A stretch of 64,000 nucleotides of DNA from Planctomycetaceae bacterium. Its GTDB lineage: Bacteria; Planctomycetota; Planctomycetia; Planctomycetales; Planctomycetaceae. The position numbers and the translations under genes are program-made. This document shows, in pieces, positions 20,701 through 28,528 of the stretch (the stretch's first letter is position 1; every line of letters begins with the position of its first letter). The notes under the pieces were generated by a model, which worked only from the letters and a program-made list of their open reading frames with translations, did no database searches and was not told the DNA's origin. The DNA lies in the NCBI GenBank assembly GCA_021732995.1, contig JAKFWA010000086.1, positions 124,001-188,000 of the forward strand, written 5' to 3'.

Positions 20701-21261
20701 GATGCGCGGCTGGCCACCGTTCCCGTCTTCCTTTCGGGCGGGCTTGGCAATGACACCGTTCTAGGCGGTTCGAAGGCGGACGGCATCGACGGCGGTGATG
20801 GCGATGACGTGGTCTCTGGCGGAGCAGGAGGGGACATCATTCTCGGTGGCGGCGGTTTCGACTATTGGCTTGAGAAGGCAGATACCAATTTCACAATCAC
20901 AGGCCAGACCGTTTCCTCCGCTGCAACAGGTGGCGAGACCGTGGCTGATGCTGAACGCATCGTGCTGATCGGAGGCAACAGTGCGAACACGCTTAATGCA
21001 TCGGCCGCGAGTGTTCCTGTCGTCTTGATTGGCGGCACCGGAAATGACACCCTGATCGGGGGAACTTCTGCAGACACGCTTTCGGGCGGCAATCGCAATG
21101 ATTCCGGGGTCACAGGTGCTGATGGTACTGACTCGCTGGACGGCGGTGGTGGTGCGGATGTCCTGGAGACCGATGCTGCTGATGCAATTGTGTCGGGCGC
21201 AGGTGATTCATCCGTAGCCAACGTGTTTGCGACTCTGCCTGCCTGGATTGATGCCCTCTGA
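14791..21261 (+). CDS. Giant mosaic cell-surface protein (GEVED, FG-GAP, Ig-like and RTX repeats)
   Basis: A 2156-residue extracellular protein. Order of parts: basic N-terminus with the planctomycete surface motif QRRFECLEIRAVLAS (41-55); a GEVED domain ending GGEVEDYKAF (about 60-235); six FG-GAP/integrin-like repeats each with GDLNGDGV-DLAVGA type calcium loops (about 265-640); a cadherin/Ig-like segment (645-748); an anchor-like domain (750-960); a PPC-like beta domain (972-1066); four tandem 97-residue Ig-like repeats (1070-1457); and a long RTX region with GGxGND-type nonapeptides (about 1530-2130) in blocks. It has no PEP-CTERM tail. Likely a calcium-dependent adhesin or envelope component; RTX suggests type I secretion (inference), for which the TolC-like gene at 4378 is a conceivable but unproven channel. 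Confidence 0.88.
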   Translation: MKGGEVQLTSWLQQIVDRSRCNRLGRRASAPQRTRALAMAQRRFECLEIRAVLASDFGDAPDTSPGTGAGNYQTLSAHSGPSHVIDATQTKLFMGARVDSEANGLQNANAIGDDVATLPDDEDGLVEPAQDLLLTAGSVPTVRVRATNTTGAAATLYGWIDYNRNGVFDNSTERASVSVPNGSNKSTFTLAFPTVPTSADGGATFARFRLSADTAAANSTGAATGGEVEDYKAFVFERGGGVVNAPSTIEISDGINGGPTLEQFSRFGSSAAAIGDLNGDGVVDLAVGADSDPTSDGSYIYETGAVYVQFMNADGTVKTVSKIGSGINGGPVQEDGGFGSAIAPIGDIDGDGTPDIAVGAPYFYTGSSTGAVYVLRLNSNGTVKSHSMIPSTAASLNAGFGSALAAVGDLDGDGVTDLAVGADFEDYQGAVHVLLLNSNATVKADTRIGSGENGGPVFESGAAFGTSVTSLGDLNGDGITDIAVGASRTQGGGEVHVLFLNANGTVKNSIELADGVSGVPDLANYGNFGAAVSSLGDLDGDGVTDLAVGTSFDSDPGDDQYLSGSVSVLLLNANGTVKSSSKITRGLNGGPTFTDEIDFGKAIAFLGDLNGDGVGDLFVGAPFGLTLDEYSSGAGYVLFLKDAASSNAPTISAIDDVTTSASTATEALEFTIGDLQTPAASLTLSASSSNTTLVPNQNVTFGGSGANRTVTVTPAADQSGTATITITVTDGQGLTSTSMFDVMVTSNAGFSFDFAAVGSNLHPTLRYFGQTSLSAAPFQIIRYGTMTLSGITGFPQTLAAAGNNPENITMEFGSRNPAAPVEVVTLDTFDNGLSDGLGNQTYRANGQLTPANAQTDIPTITIFNSGVAVAQAKFLELSLDVTTSGTVTSQQSRIQVTQALGADPTIYNEIIAKTGNGIIPIGLNVFDFGGEVSGFGDAEIFRSSGQGLAGFTLVDDFGDSIGTASSWNRQADIKGRLTINDDGDYFAVSLQAGQSYTFQTILRTLGDSSLKVLNSAGTEIAYSDDVSETDLSSKVVLTPTSSGTFYLVVDGFGGQGSYTLKQVGGVVAPTVAVNIVDASLSDSDSSSSVTFTFSEAVNGFTIADVTAAGGTLSGFTGSGSSYSATFTATDGVATTGSVSVGTGYTNGAGTAGTAGSDTVTIDRLNPTVTVNIVDASLSDGDSSSSVTFTFSEAVTGFTVADVTVAGGTLSAFAGSGSSYSATFTATDGSTTTGSVSVGTGYTDAVGNVGTAGSDTIGVDRANPTVTVNVVDVSLSDTDNSSSVTFTFSEAVTGFTAADVSVAGGALSAFAGSGSSYTATFTATNGVATTGSVSVGTGYTDAAGNSGGAGSDTVVIDTLNPTVTVNIVDTVLIDADNASVVTFTFSEAVTGFTAADVTVSSGTLSAFSGAGASYTATFTATNGVAATGSVAVGTGYTDAPGNVGVAGSDTVTIDTTDGVDVTINLTGTQKVAVRSAATNLEVLIDDVVDTSFSKISAASVQSITVVGGTGSNLIDLSNVGPTAFSRTGGVAIVVQAGTGNDTVIGSQFGDQIFGEDGNDSLSGGIGNDTVTGGAGVDSLSGGAGTADTVSESTLTNITLSATTLTNGTGGSTEVDSYGEFERGMLLGVATANVLDASAAGIPVTLFGGNGNDLLIGGTLADNIDGQGGNDTVTGNGGADSLMGGAGNDTLRETVDQDLTLTNTTLTASGNTKATVVDNLTTFEIAEISGGVSRNKIDLSGFTASLGTTINGGGQSDTIIGSPGPDVIFTLTGNDSISGLGGADVIVSGNGNDTISGGDGADNLNGQNGNDLVLGDADNDVVVGGAGIDTLNGGAGNDFVAGQAEAGLLSGGEGNDTVQGNTANDTLNGDAGDDRLFGLQGDDVLNGGDGVDSLVGAIGNDSLSGGAGTDTLQGDLGNDTLDGGADFDRINEVFDTNVTIVGIAVSTTAFGNDSVVAIERIQISGGPGNNLLDARLATVPVFLSGGLGNDTVLGGSKADGIDGGDGDDVVSGGAGGDIILGGGGFDYWLEKADTNFTITGQTVSSAATGGETVADAERIVLIGGNSANTLNASAASVPVVLIGGTGNDTLIGGTSADTLSGGNRNDSGVTGADGTDSLDGGGGADVLETDAADAIVSGAGDSSVANVFATLPAWIDAL
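17998..19161 (+). repeat. Four tandem 291-bp repeats (97 residues each)
   Basis: Units start at 17998, 18289, 18580 and 18871. Each encodes TV-VNIVD-SLSD, TFTFSEAVTGFT-ADVTVAGG, SY-ATFTAT-G--TTGSVSVG and GSDTVTID--NP, with no length change between units. Amino-acid identity is clearly higher than DNA identity, since many third positions differ, so the copies are not recent exact duplications. Confidence 0.9.
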
Positions 21262-21452
21262 TCGCTGCTGGTGTTTCCTGGAAACATCTTGGGCAGCGTG
21301 ACGGCTGTCACTGTAGGTCTTCCATTGGCTCCGGCAGGCGACGCCAAGGATGTTGGGAGCTATCGCATGGATTGCGGCGCTCGACGCACGCGTCATGGAG
21401 TTGATGACGGTGTTGTCCTACCTCCAACGCTCATGGTTGAAGTGATTAGCGG

Positions 21453-24400
21453 CTAGTGCTGATTGGACTGCGTTTTGATTGCGCCTTGATCGAGCACTCG
21501 ATCAAGTGTCTGAAACAGGTGCTCGATTTCTTGATGCACCTGCGGAGTTTGAGAAATCACAATCAAGGTTTCCGCAAGCGCTCCATAGGTTCCTGAACCT
21601 GAGCCGTCCAGTTGCCACTGGCCGCTGGTCTCTTCCGTGATGGCTGACATCAGCACTGCCGATTTCACTTTCCTCGCCACGAATGATCGAGCGTCATAGA
21701 TCTTGGGGACGAGACGCTCATTGACGACATCTTTGCTCGTTATGACCAGCACGCCCTGGTTGACGAATGAATCCAGCCCGAGCGGTTCCAGAATGGCTCG
21801 CAGTACGACATGCGCCGATGTTGCCTTCAATTGGACGGTGACCGGCGCGTCGTTTGTAATACCTGTTTCCTGCAGTCTGCGCTGATCGATCAGCACGTTG
21901 CACTCCAGTACGCCGCTCAAATATTCCGTCACCTCCTTGAGAGGTGCCTCCATGAAGTTCACGTCGATGTGATTGCCCAGCTTCTGCATTATATGAGCGG
22001 TCTGAGGTTGCGGGTCTTCGAATGTGTTCAACGAAACTGGCTGCGCAAGCGGCTTGGCAAAGCCGGCCTCGATGGCTTTCAAGAGCGATTCGATTTGCCA
22101 GTGTGCCGCCAGCGACTGCCGAATGATCAGAACATTATTCAGGAGTTTGAGCGTGCCGTTTCCGTCGCCCTGGGCTTCCCAGCCATTGACGTGAGACCAG
22201 ATCAACATCTGCAGAAAAACTTGTTCAACGCTGGGCGAGGGCATGATCCCGAAGCCACCGGCACTGCCACCAAAGCCTCCGCCTCCAAACTGAGTCAGAG
22301 ACGCGGGGCACAACTTGGCGGACGTAGTCAGCAGGGAAACTCCGTCCTTGACCGAGAAATACCCGCCACCGCCACCCATGCCTCCCATTCCGCCGCCGCC
22401 AAAACCACCGCCCATCCCGCCGAGCGGGATGTTCTTCAGCGCTTCCGCGGTTTGAGCCTGGTTCAGGTCATACGTGTAACGCATGCCGGGCAGGATTCTC
22501 CCGACGGGATAGAACCGTGTCACCAGCCGTCGTTCAGTGACCTCGTGGTGAGTGGTTAAGACGACGCGCTGATCATCAAGGGTCCATGTGAATTGGATTG
22601 CGTCGGCTGTGAAGTGCAGGGCGGTTGAAATGGGCACTGCAGTCAACTTCAGGCTTATCGGGCTGTCCAGAGGGACCGCCTCGTCAGTCAGGCGAACTTT
22701 GTCGGCCACTATGTCAACGCCGCTGACCTCGCTGAGAAACAGGAGGGCATCGCTGAGTGGCGTCTCTTCAAAGTTGATGTCGGTGGTTTTCTCCAATGCG
22801 GCGCGGATCTTGAGTTCTTTGGCCAGACCGACGTTGGTCTCCGCGAACGAGTCCATGCCAGCGGCTTTGAGATCGACCAGTTGAGCTGGGCGTTTCACTT
22901 CAACTACTGCTGCCGTGGCGCTCGGTTCTGTCGTCGCCAAAGGCGTTGTCGAGGCCTTTGGGCGTTCGGTAATGCGGGCGACGACTGTGTCGCCACGCTT
23001 GAGTTCAAACTTGCTGCGGTCGATTTGCAGACTGTCGGCGTCGCTGATCAATTCCAGTTCGTATTCGCCTGCGGTGACTCGTGTCTTGTAGGAGCCGTGA
23101 GTGACCTCCATCTGCTCCACGACCTTGCCTGACTTCTTCAAGCGAACTTCGACACCGTCTTTCAAACTTTCGACAACGAGTTCGCCGTTATTCGTCGTGA
23201 TCGTGATGACGACTCCGAGCGCAGCGAACAGGATCAAACTGAACAGCGTGAGTGCGACCTTCATGCCACGTGATCGACGGATTGGTGGGCTGTTCCAGGC
23301 GGGCTGCATGGAATGGGCGGGATACTCCGCCAACGCGAACTGCTGAGCGGTTGGCGGTGTCGAGGCGGCCAGAATGGCTGCCGTCCGGGGTTCGGGTAAC
23401 GAACTGCGATCAAGCGTTTCTGCGAAAGACAGAGCCGTGGCACGTGCGGCTGAGGCTTGTTGCCACAGTGCACTCAAGTTGTGCGCCGCACACCACGGAG
23501 CAAGTTTCTCCGCGAACTCGTTCATCGACGAGAACCGTGCTTCAACTTTTTGGCAGAGCGCGCGATCAATCAACTCGCCAAGTTCCAATGGCAGTTCAGG
23601 CCGGCGCTGGCGGATTGGCTGCGGGACCTCCGTCGCCAGAATCTTGAGCTTCTTAAGCGGTGAGTCCTTGGGATGGGAGCCATGAGGAGGGACGCCGGTT
23701 AGCAACCGATACAACGTCGCCGCCAGGGAGTAGATGTCGGCGCGGACGTCAACCTGATGGCTGTCTTCGAACTGTTCCGGGGCCATGTAGTCGAGCGTTC
23801 CCATCAATTGGCCCACGGTGGTGAGGTCATCCACAGGCGCCTGTACGCCGCTGAGTAAGGCCAAACCAAGGTCCAATAGCTTTACCGAGACCTGCGATGT
23901 ACCCAGGACCGAGAGCATCAGGTTTGACGGCTTGATGTCGCGATGGACGACGCCTTGCTGATGGGCGTATTCGAGCCCCAGGGCCGCTTGCCGCGCGATC
24001 TCACAGGCGTCCGCCACGGACAACTGACCGCAGAGACGGCAGACCCGGTTCAAGTCCATTCCCTCGACGTACTCCATCACCAGAAAGTGCGTACCATCAA
24101 CTTCGCCGGCATCCGTCGCCTGCACGATCGCCGAATGGCTGAGTTGCCCGATGACACGCATCTCGCGCTGAAAGCGGATGACGGCTTGTCCGTCACCGAG
24201 CCGCCGCGCGGGCAACAGCTTCACGGCCACCAGGCGGTCCAATCGTGTGTGCACGGCTTTGAAAACCGTGCCCATGCCGCCAACTCCGATGGGCTCCAGC
24301 AGCCGATAGTCTCGCAGGACGACGGGCGGTTGCTCTGAGGACGATTTCGATGCGGATGGGTCTTGCTTGACCGATCGGGATGAACCCGACGCTTCAAGGG

Positions 24401-24653
24401 CTTTCACTCGTTCCAGTGCGACAGCCAGTTCGGGTTCCGGATTCACGCCAGAGCTTTGAGGAGCTGCTGTCGGGGCAGGGGCTTTCAATCCACTAGTCAG
24501 CGTATCGACGGCGCTGTCCAATCCTGCGACGGTCGCTTCGCAAGTCCCACACTCGTTCAGATGACTGTTGATGAGGTCACTTTGCTCGTCAGGCAGCTTG
24601 CCGAGCAGGTAGTCTCGCAGCGTCTGGGCGTCAAAACAAACGGCATTCGACAT
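21453..24653 (-). CDS. Membrane Ser/Thr protein kinase with two STN-like C-terminal domains
   Basis: A 1066-residue PknB-type receptor-like kinase. I start at the ATG at 24653 (MSNAVCFDAQTLRDYLLGKL) with CGGAGAA upstream; the 25 codons before it look non-coding. The N-terminus resembles an anti-sigma zinc finger (His31-Cys35-Cys38, HLNECGTC). Kinase motifs: GVGGMGTVFKA, Lys145 in AVKLLP, HRDIKPSNL (237-), DLG at 261-263 in place of DFG, APE at 291-293. A single membrane helix spans about 464-486. Beyond it lie a PEGA-like beta segment and two copies of a secretin/TonB short N-terminal-like fold (INFEETPLSDALLFLSEVSG; VNFMEAPLKEVTEYLSGVLE), separated by a glycine-rich linker (GGMGGGFGGGG). The catalytic part is cytoplasmic and the STN pair periplasmic, so it probably senses an envelope ligand (inference). 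Convergent with the giant surface protein. Confidence 0.85.
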   Translation of the reverse strand: MSNAVCFDAQTLRDYLLGKLPDEQSDLINSHLNECGTCEATVAGLDSAVDTLTSGLKAPAPTAAPQSSGVNPEPELAVALERVKALEASGSSRSVKQDPSASKSSSEQPPVVLRDYRLLEPIGVGGMGTVFKAVHTRLDRLVAVKLLPARRLGDGQAVIRFQREMRVIGQLSHSAIVQATDAGEVDGTHFLVMEYVEGMDLNRVCRLCGQLSVADACEIARQAALGLEYAHQQGVVHRDIKPSNLMLSVLGTSQVSVKLLDLGLALLSGVQAPVDDLTTVGQLMGTLDYMAPEQFEDSHQVDVRADIYSLAATLYRLLTGVPPHGSHPKDSPLKKLKILATEVPQPIRQRRPELPLELGELIDRALCQKVEARFSSMNEFAEKLAPWCAAHNLSALWQQASAARATALSFAETLDRSSLPEPRTAAILAASTPPTAQQFALAEYPAHSMQPAWNSPPIRRSRGMKVALTLFSLILFAALGVVITITTNNGELVVESLKDGVEVRLKKSGKVVEQMEVTHGSYKTRVTAGEYELELISDADSLQIDRSKFELKRGDTVVARITERPKASTTPLATTEPSATAAVVEVKRPAQLVDLKAAGMDSFAETNVGLAKELKIRAALEKTTDINFEETPLSDALLFLSEVSGVDIVADKVRLTDEAVPLDSPISLKLTAVPISTALHFTADAIQFTWTLDDQRVVLTTHHEVTERRLVTRFYPVGRILPGMRYTYDLNQAQTAEALKNIPLGGMGGGFGGGGMGGMGGGGGYFSVKDGVSLLTTSAKLCPASLTQFGGGGFGGSAGGFGIMPSPSVEQVFLQMLIWSHVNGWEAQGDGNGTLKLLNNVLIIRQSLAAHWQIESLLKAIEAGFAKPLAQPVSLNTFEDPQPQTAHIMQKLGNHIDVNFMEAPLKEVTEYLSGVLECNVLIDQRRLQETGITNDAPVTVQLKATSAHVVLRAILEPLGLDSFVNQGVLVITSKDVVNERLVPKIYDARSFVARKVKSAVLMSAITEETSGQWQLDGSGSGTYGALAETLIVISQTPQVHQEIEHLFQTLDRVLDQGAIKTQSNQH

Positions 24654-24784
24654 GATCGAGTTCTCCGAGCGACCGGTGCCGCGACAGACAAAGTCGCGTC
24701 TGAGAATATAAACGCGGACGCGCGACACGACTTTTCTATTCGAGCAAAGTTTCTGTTTCCCCGCCTGACGATTGGTCTTTCCAC

Positions 24785-26143
24785 ATGCGATGGATTCTCG
24801 GCGCGATCATTCTGCTGATCGTGGGCTTCACCATGCAGTGGGGGTTGCTGGTCTACGCGATGTGGGCGCTGCTCGGCGTCATCGCGATCAGCCGCTACCT
24901 GGCCAAGCATTGGATCGAAAGCGTCGTCGCGGTGCGCGAGTGTAACCGGGACACGGCTGAGGTCGGTGACAAAGTGGCAGTGTCGGTCACGTTGACCAAT
25001 AGCTCGGCGATTCCCATCCCGTGGCTGCTGCTCGAAGATTCTCTTTCGAACGAAGCCCTCGCTCAGCGTCCGCCGCGCTTGAAAGTGGATGGTCGTCGCC
25101 TGGCGCTCCTGCAACTCGGCGGCCACGGTCAGAACGCGCTGCTGTATCAACTGACATTCGCCATGCGCGGCTACTACCAGTTGGGGCCGCTGCTGATCGA
25201 AGGCGGCGACTTGTTCGGGCTGCATCGTCGCTTCAAGGTGGTCACCGAGCCGGGTTACATTCTCGTCTATCCCAAGATTGTGCCGCTGGTGGGGTATGAA
25301 CTTGCCTCGCGTCGGCCAATTGGCGAGATCAAGATGACGCATCGGCTGTTTGAAGATCCCACTCGCGTGGCCGGAGTTCGCGAATATCAGCGCGGCGATG
25401 CCCTGAACCGCATTCACTGGAAGGCGACAGCCCGTACCGGCAAGTTGCACAGCCGTATTTTCGACCCGTCAACTGTGGCTGGCGCGACGTTGTTGCTGGA
25501 TTTCCATCGCGACATGTACCCCTTGCAGGGCGAGCCGCATCGCTCGGAACTGGGTATCACGACTGCAGCTTCGCTTGCGAATGCGCTGTGCCAGATGGGG
25601 CAGCAGATCGGACTGATTACAAACGGACGTGATGCCGTTGACCGCATTCGAGAAGAGGGCCATCGACGCGAGTTCAAGTCGCGCGACTCAGCGAAGAGTA
25701 CGCTCGGAGTTCTAGATGAGAACATCCGGCTGCGGCCGGTCATCGTCGAGACCCGTCGGGGCGTCGAAACATTCGAGCGCATTCGCGAAACGCTGGGACG
25801 CCTGGAACTGACGGACGGTTTGACGCTCGCTCAGTTGATCGTGGAGGGTGCGAGCCGCATGCCGCGTGATGCGACCGTCATTGCGATTCTGGGAGATGTC
25901 ACCACCGAATCGGCGATAGCGTTGGGTAACCTGCGTCGCAGCGGTTACGCGGTGACTGCGATTGTCATCCTGTCCGAGGGCGAAACGCAGTTCGGACAAG
26001 ACTCCGGGGCTCGTTTCCGGGACGCCGACGGCATGCTCGACAAGATTGGTCGACTGTACGCTGAAGGCGTTGCTGTGCGGCACATCGACAACGAAGTTGC
26101 CATCTCGCAGCTCTGCTCGCGGCAACTCGTCGGCAAGTTCTAA
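24785..26143 (+). CDS. DUF58 domain membrane protein
   Basis: A 452-residue protein with two N-terminal membrane segments (3-20 and 22-40), a beta-rich domain (PIPWLLLEDSLS, FAMRGYYQLGPLLIEGGDLFGL), then the DUF58 signature GVREYQRGDALNRIHWKATA followed by ATLLLDFHRD, the start of a von Willebrand A-like fold. DUF58 proteins usually sit in an operon with a MoxR AAA ATPase and transglutaminase-like or vWA genes that help assemble protein complexes; none is present here, so it is an orphan copy. It is divergent from the kinase gene across a 131-base region that must hold both promoters. I see no confident promoter boxes in that gap. Confidence 0.88.
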   Translation: MRWILGAIILLIVGFTMQWGLLVYAMWALLGVIAISRYLAKHWIESVVAVRECNRDTAEVGDKVAVSVTLTNSSAIPIPWLLLEDSLSNEALAQRPPRLKVDGRRLALLQLGGHGQNALLYQLTFAMRGYYQLGPLLIEGGDLFGLHRRFKVVTEPGYILVYPKIVPLVGYELASRRPIGEIKMTHRLFEDPTRVAGVREYQRGDALNRIHWKATARTGKLHSRIFDPSTVAGATLLLDFHRDMYPLQGEPHRSELGITTAASLANALCQMGQQIGLITNGRDAVDRIREEGHRREFKSRDSAKSTLGVLDENIRLRPVIVETRRGVETFERIRETLGRLELTDGLTLAQLIVEGASRMPRDATVIAILGDVTTESAIALGNLRRSGYAVTAIVILSEGETQFGQDSGARFRDADGMLDKIGRLYAEGVAVRHIDNEVAISQLCSRQLVGKF

Positions 26144-26164
26144 TCGCGGTCTAGAATCGAATGG

Positions 26165-26833
26165 CTACTCTGGTGTTGGCGCGGTCTTCTTCCTGCGGCA
26201 GAAGAGCAGACCGACACCAGCGAGACCTGCCAGTGCCATGGAGGATGGCTCCGGAACGATTGGGACTCCACCAACGTTGCTGGCGTTGTTGACGAATGAT
26301 TCAGCACCGCCGTTCGAAAACCCGCGGACGTACAGGCCGACGCGAAGTGAACTGCTCGCCATCGCGTTCAGCACGTCGAGATAGGAACGCCCGCTGGCGA
26401 GTGTCATGGTCAGGCCGACGGATTCACCCTGATTAACGCCCGAAGTGATCGTCGAGGATTCTGAGTTCAGACCCTGAGAAGTGAAGAAACCGACGTTGCT
26501 CGCATAGGGAAGAGTGTTCGGACTGGCTCCGGTTTTGAACGACACACCGGACGATGGGTTCTGGATCGACGACAGGCTCGTCAGCACATTCACCGAGTTG
26601 TCGAAATAGATGTCGGTAATCGACATCGACTTTGATCCGGTGTTGCTGAAGGTGAATTTTACCTTGCCAGATCCTGCGTCGCTGACATCAACTTTGAGCT
26701 GATTCGTGCCTGCAGTGCTGTTCGTGGTGCTGTTGTTGGAGATGCTCCAGAAGCCGTATTGCATGCCAGCTTCTGCGGAAGCGGAAAGGCAACTGACGAC
26801 TAACGCCAACAAGGTGATTTTCAAAGCTCGCAT
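26165..26833 (-). CDS. PEP-CTERM sorting-signal protein
   Basis: A 222-residue exported protein and probable substrate of the exosortase encoded next to it. It has a signal peptide (ITLLALVVSCLSASAEA, cleavage near residue 22), a Ser/Thr/Asn/Gly-rich beta body without recognisable catalytic motif, and a C-terminal PEP-CTERM tripartite tail: VPEP at 193-196, a hydrophobic helix (ALAGLAGVGLLF), then the basic cluster CRRKK ending near residue 216. In known systems the exosortase cleaves at the PEP motif after the Sec step. The gene is divergent from the exosortase operon. Function of the mature protein is unknown. Confidence 0.88.
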   Translation of the reverse strand: MRALKITLLALVVSCLSASAEAGMQYGFWSISNNSTTNSTAGTNQLKVDVSDAGSGKVKFTFSNTGSKSMSITDIYFDNSVNVLTSLSSIQNPSSGVSFKTGASPNTLPYASNVGFFTSQGLNSESSTITSGVNQGESVGLTMTLASGRSYLDVLNAMASSSLRVGLYVRGFSNGGAESFVNNASNVGGVPIVPEPSSMALAGLAGVGLLFCRRKKTAPTPE

Positions 26834-27469
26834 AAGACTTCCTTAGATCGTACTCGCTGCATTCATGAGTCCGACTTAACTCAACTCTACGACTTGATTC
26901 ACGCATAGACGCACGGGTTGTGCGCCTCAATCTGAACTTCTGAAGTGATACTCTTAACTGTCGAGCCGAGCCGACTTGTCAGCTCAGCAGATATCAAGAA
27001 CCCACTCCCTCATACTGTTGCATTCACCATGCCGCGTTCCCGCAGGCAGGTTCGACTGCAGGAATCTCCCTGTAATTGCGACGTTCCATCGCCGTGTGAA
27101 GCACCACTGCTGTTGCCGTGGAGCATCGGCGTGTGGCGTGAATGCAACATGCCGATTCATCCGTGGCAGTCCGGTCACATGGCTTCTCGTGCGACCTCGG
27201 TACAACCGACGCGCCGCGTTCCCGCTGCGCGATCGTTTGCCGTGAAACCGACAGACTCCCTCCTGGCAGGGCGTATGTTTGGCACACGCAGTGTTGGGAT
27301 TCTGTCTATTGATGTGTCCCAGCGACGCCCAGTTTGTCGGACTGAGCATCAAAGAACAGATCCTTTCAAGGCTCTGTTTCGAGTTCCGCTGCTTCGGCTT
27401 CGGCAGATTCGGCGAGGTATGACAAACCGCTTCCCAGAGCCATCCCTGAAAAGGCAAGTCGCGCAGATC
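26834..27469. other. Divergent promoter region of the exosortase locus
   Basis: It lies between the PEP-CTERM gene and my preferred exosortase start. A plus-strand frame is open through most of it, in phase with the exosortase from an ATG at 26945, but the translated text is Arg/Pro-rich and unlike the family, and the opposite strand is open over much of the same stretch. I see no supported gene, and no riboswitch I recognise. Confidence 0.4.
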
Positions 27470-28459
27470 ATGTCGACCGCTACGAGACCACACGCTGATC
27501 GGCTTATGCCGACCTTGCTGATTGCGCTGGCGGCTGTCGGCGTCGCGTGGTCGTATTGGTCCACTTGCGGGGCTCTGCGTGAACGCTGGGATGTCGATTC
27601 GCTCTACGCACACGGTTACGTTGTTCCAATTGTGGCGTTAGGCATGTTGTGGTGGCGCCGCGATCTGGTTGGGGCTGCCTGGTCGGACGGCGAGGCTTCG
27701 CGTGGCTCGGTCATCGCTGGTCTGGGCTTGGTGCTGACTTCTGTCGGGGCTCGGTTGGCCGGGGCGAAGCTCTACATCGAGTTCATAGACGCACTGTCGA
27801 TCGTTCCGTGCATGGCGGGATTGACTCTGCTAATCGGCGGTTGGTCGCTGTTGCGAGCGAGTTGGCCCTCAGTGCTTTATCTGGCATTCATGGTGCCGCT
27901 GCCGTTCCGGCTGGAGAACGTTCTCAGCGGCCCCTTGCAATCTATCGCGACCTTCGCGAGCACGTACTCGCTCCAGACGCTCGGCTTCCCAGCGACTGCG
28001 GAAGGTAACGTGATTGTGATTAACCAGTCTCGCATCGGCGTGGCCGAAGCGTGCAACGGCTTGCGCATGCTGATGGTCTTCTTTGCGACGACGGCCGTTG
28101 TGTCACTTTGCTGTCGCAAACCGGTATGGGAACGCGTGGTCATTCTGGGGAGCGCCGTTCCCATCGCTGTGGTTTGCAACGTCATTCGTATCACTGCGAC
28201 CGGAGTGCTGTTCGAAACCGTTGGCAAGGCCATCGGCAAACTGGTTCTGCATGACTTCGCTGGCTGGCTGATGATGCTGCTGGCGATCGGATTCCTGAAG
28301 CTCGAAATGTGGTACTTGTCGCGTCTGCTGATTGAACCGCCTGAACCCGAACAGGTCACGGTTCATCAACGAACTGCCAACGCGAAACCTCAACGTGCCG
28401 TTGGGTCACAGCCGCAGAAGCACTTACGCGCTGAGGCCGAATGCCTGGTTAGTCACTGA
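27470..28459 (+). CDS. Exosortase (PEP-CTERM transpeptidase-like membrane protease)
   Basis: An integral membrane cysteine protease/transpeptidase that recognises PEP-CTERM tails. From the ATG at 27470 the protein has 329 residues with about eight membrane segments. The family catalytic triad is present: Cys in VAEACNGLRMLMVFF, Arg in CNVIRITATGVLF, and His in LVLHDFAGWLMML. The motif MVPLPFRLENVLSGPLQ is also typical. The start is uncertain: ATGs at 27419 and 26945 are in phase, but neither has a well-placed ribosome site. In my judgement it belongs to the planctomycete exosortase branch; the exact Xrt subtype needs HMM scoring. It heads a co-directional set of seven genes ending at the terminator at 36555. 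Confidence 0.88.
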   Translation: MSTATRPHADRLMPTLLIALAAVGVAWSYWSTCGALRERWDVDSLYAHGYVVPIVALGMLWWRRDLVGAAWSDGEASRGSVIAGLGLVLTSVGARLAGAKLYIEFIDALSIVPCMAGLTLLIGGWSLLRASWPSVLYLAFMVPLPFRLENVLSGPLQSIATFASTYSLQTLGFPATAEGNVIVINQSRIGVAEACNGLRMLMVFFATTAVVSLCCRKPVWERVVILGSAVPIAVVCNVIRITATGVLFETVGKAIGKLVLHDFAGWLMMLLAIGFLKLEMWYLSRLLIEPPEPEQVTVHQRTANAKPQRAVGSQPQKHLRAEAECLVSH

Positions 28460-28528
28460 GTTGTTCATTGTCCGAGTGAGAGATTCAACACTCGGAACTG
28501 AAACTCTTCACTGAGATTTGAAGCCATT

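Noticed and set aside
19400-21200. CRISPR-like regular repeats
   Set aside because: The short periodic DNA repeats encode RTX glycine/aspartate nonapeptides in one long frame. There are no constant repeats with unique spacers.
21262-21452. Terminator between the giant surface gene and the STN-kinase gene
   Set aside because: Only a 5-bp stem GTGAC/GTCAC without a U-run was found, which is too weak.
26945-27469. N-terminal extension of the exosortase by 175 residues
   Set aside because: The extension is Arg/Pro-rich, unlike exosortases, and the opposite strand is open over much of the same DNA. The family begins near the ATG at 27470.
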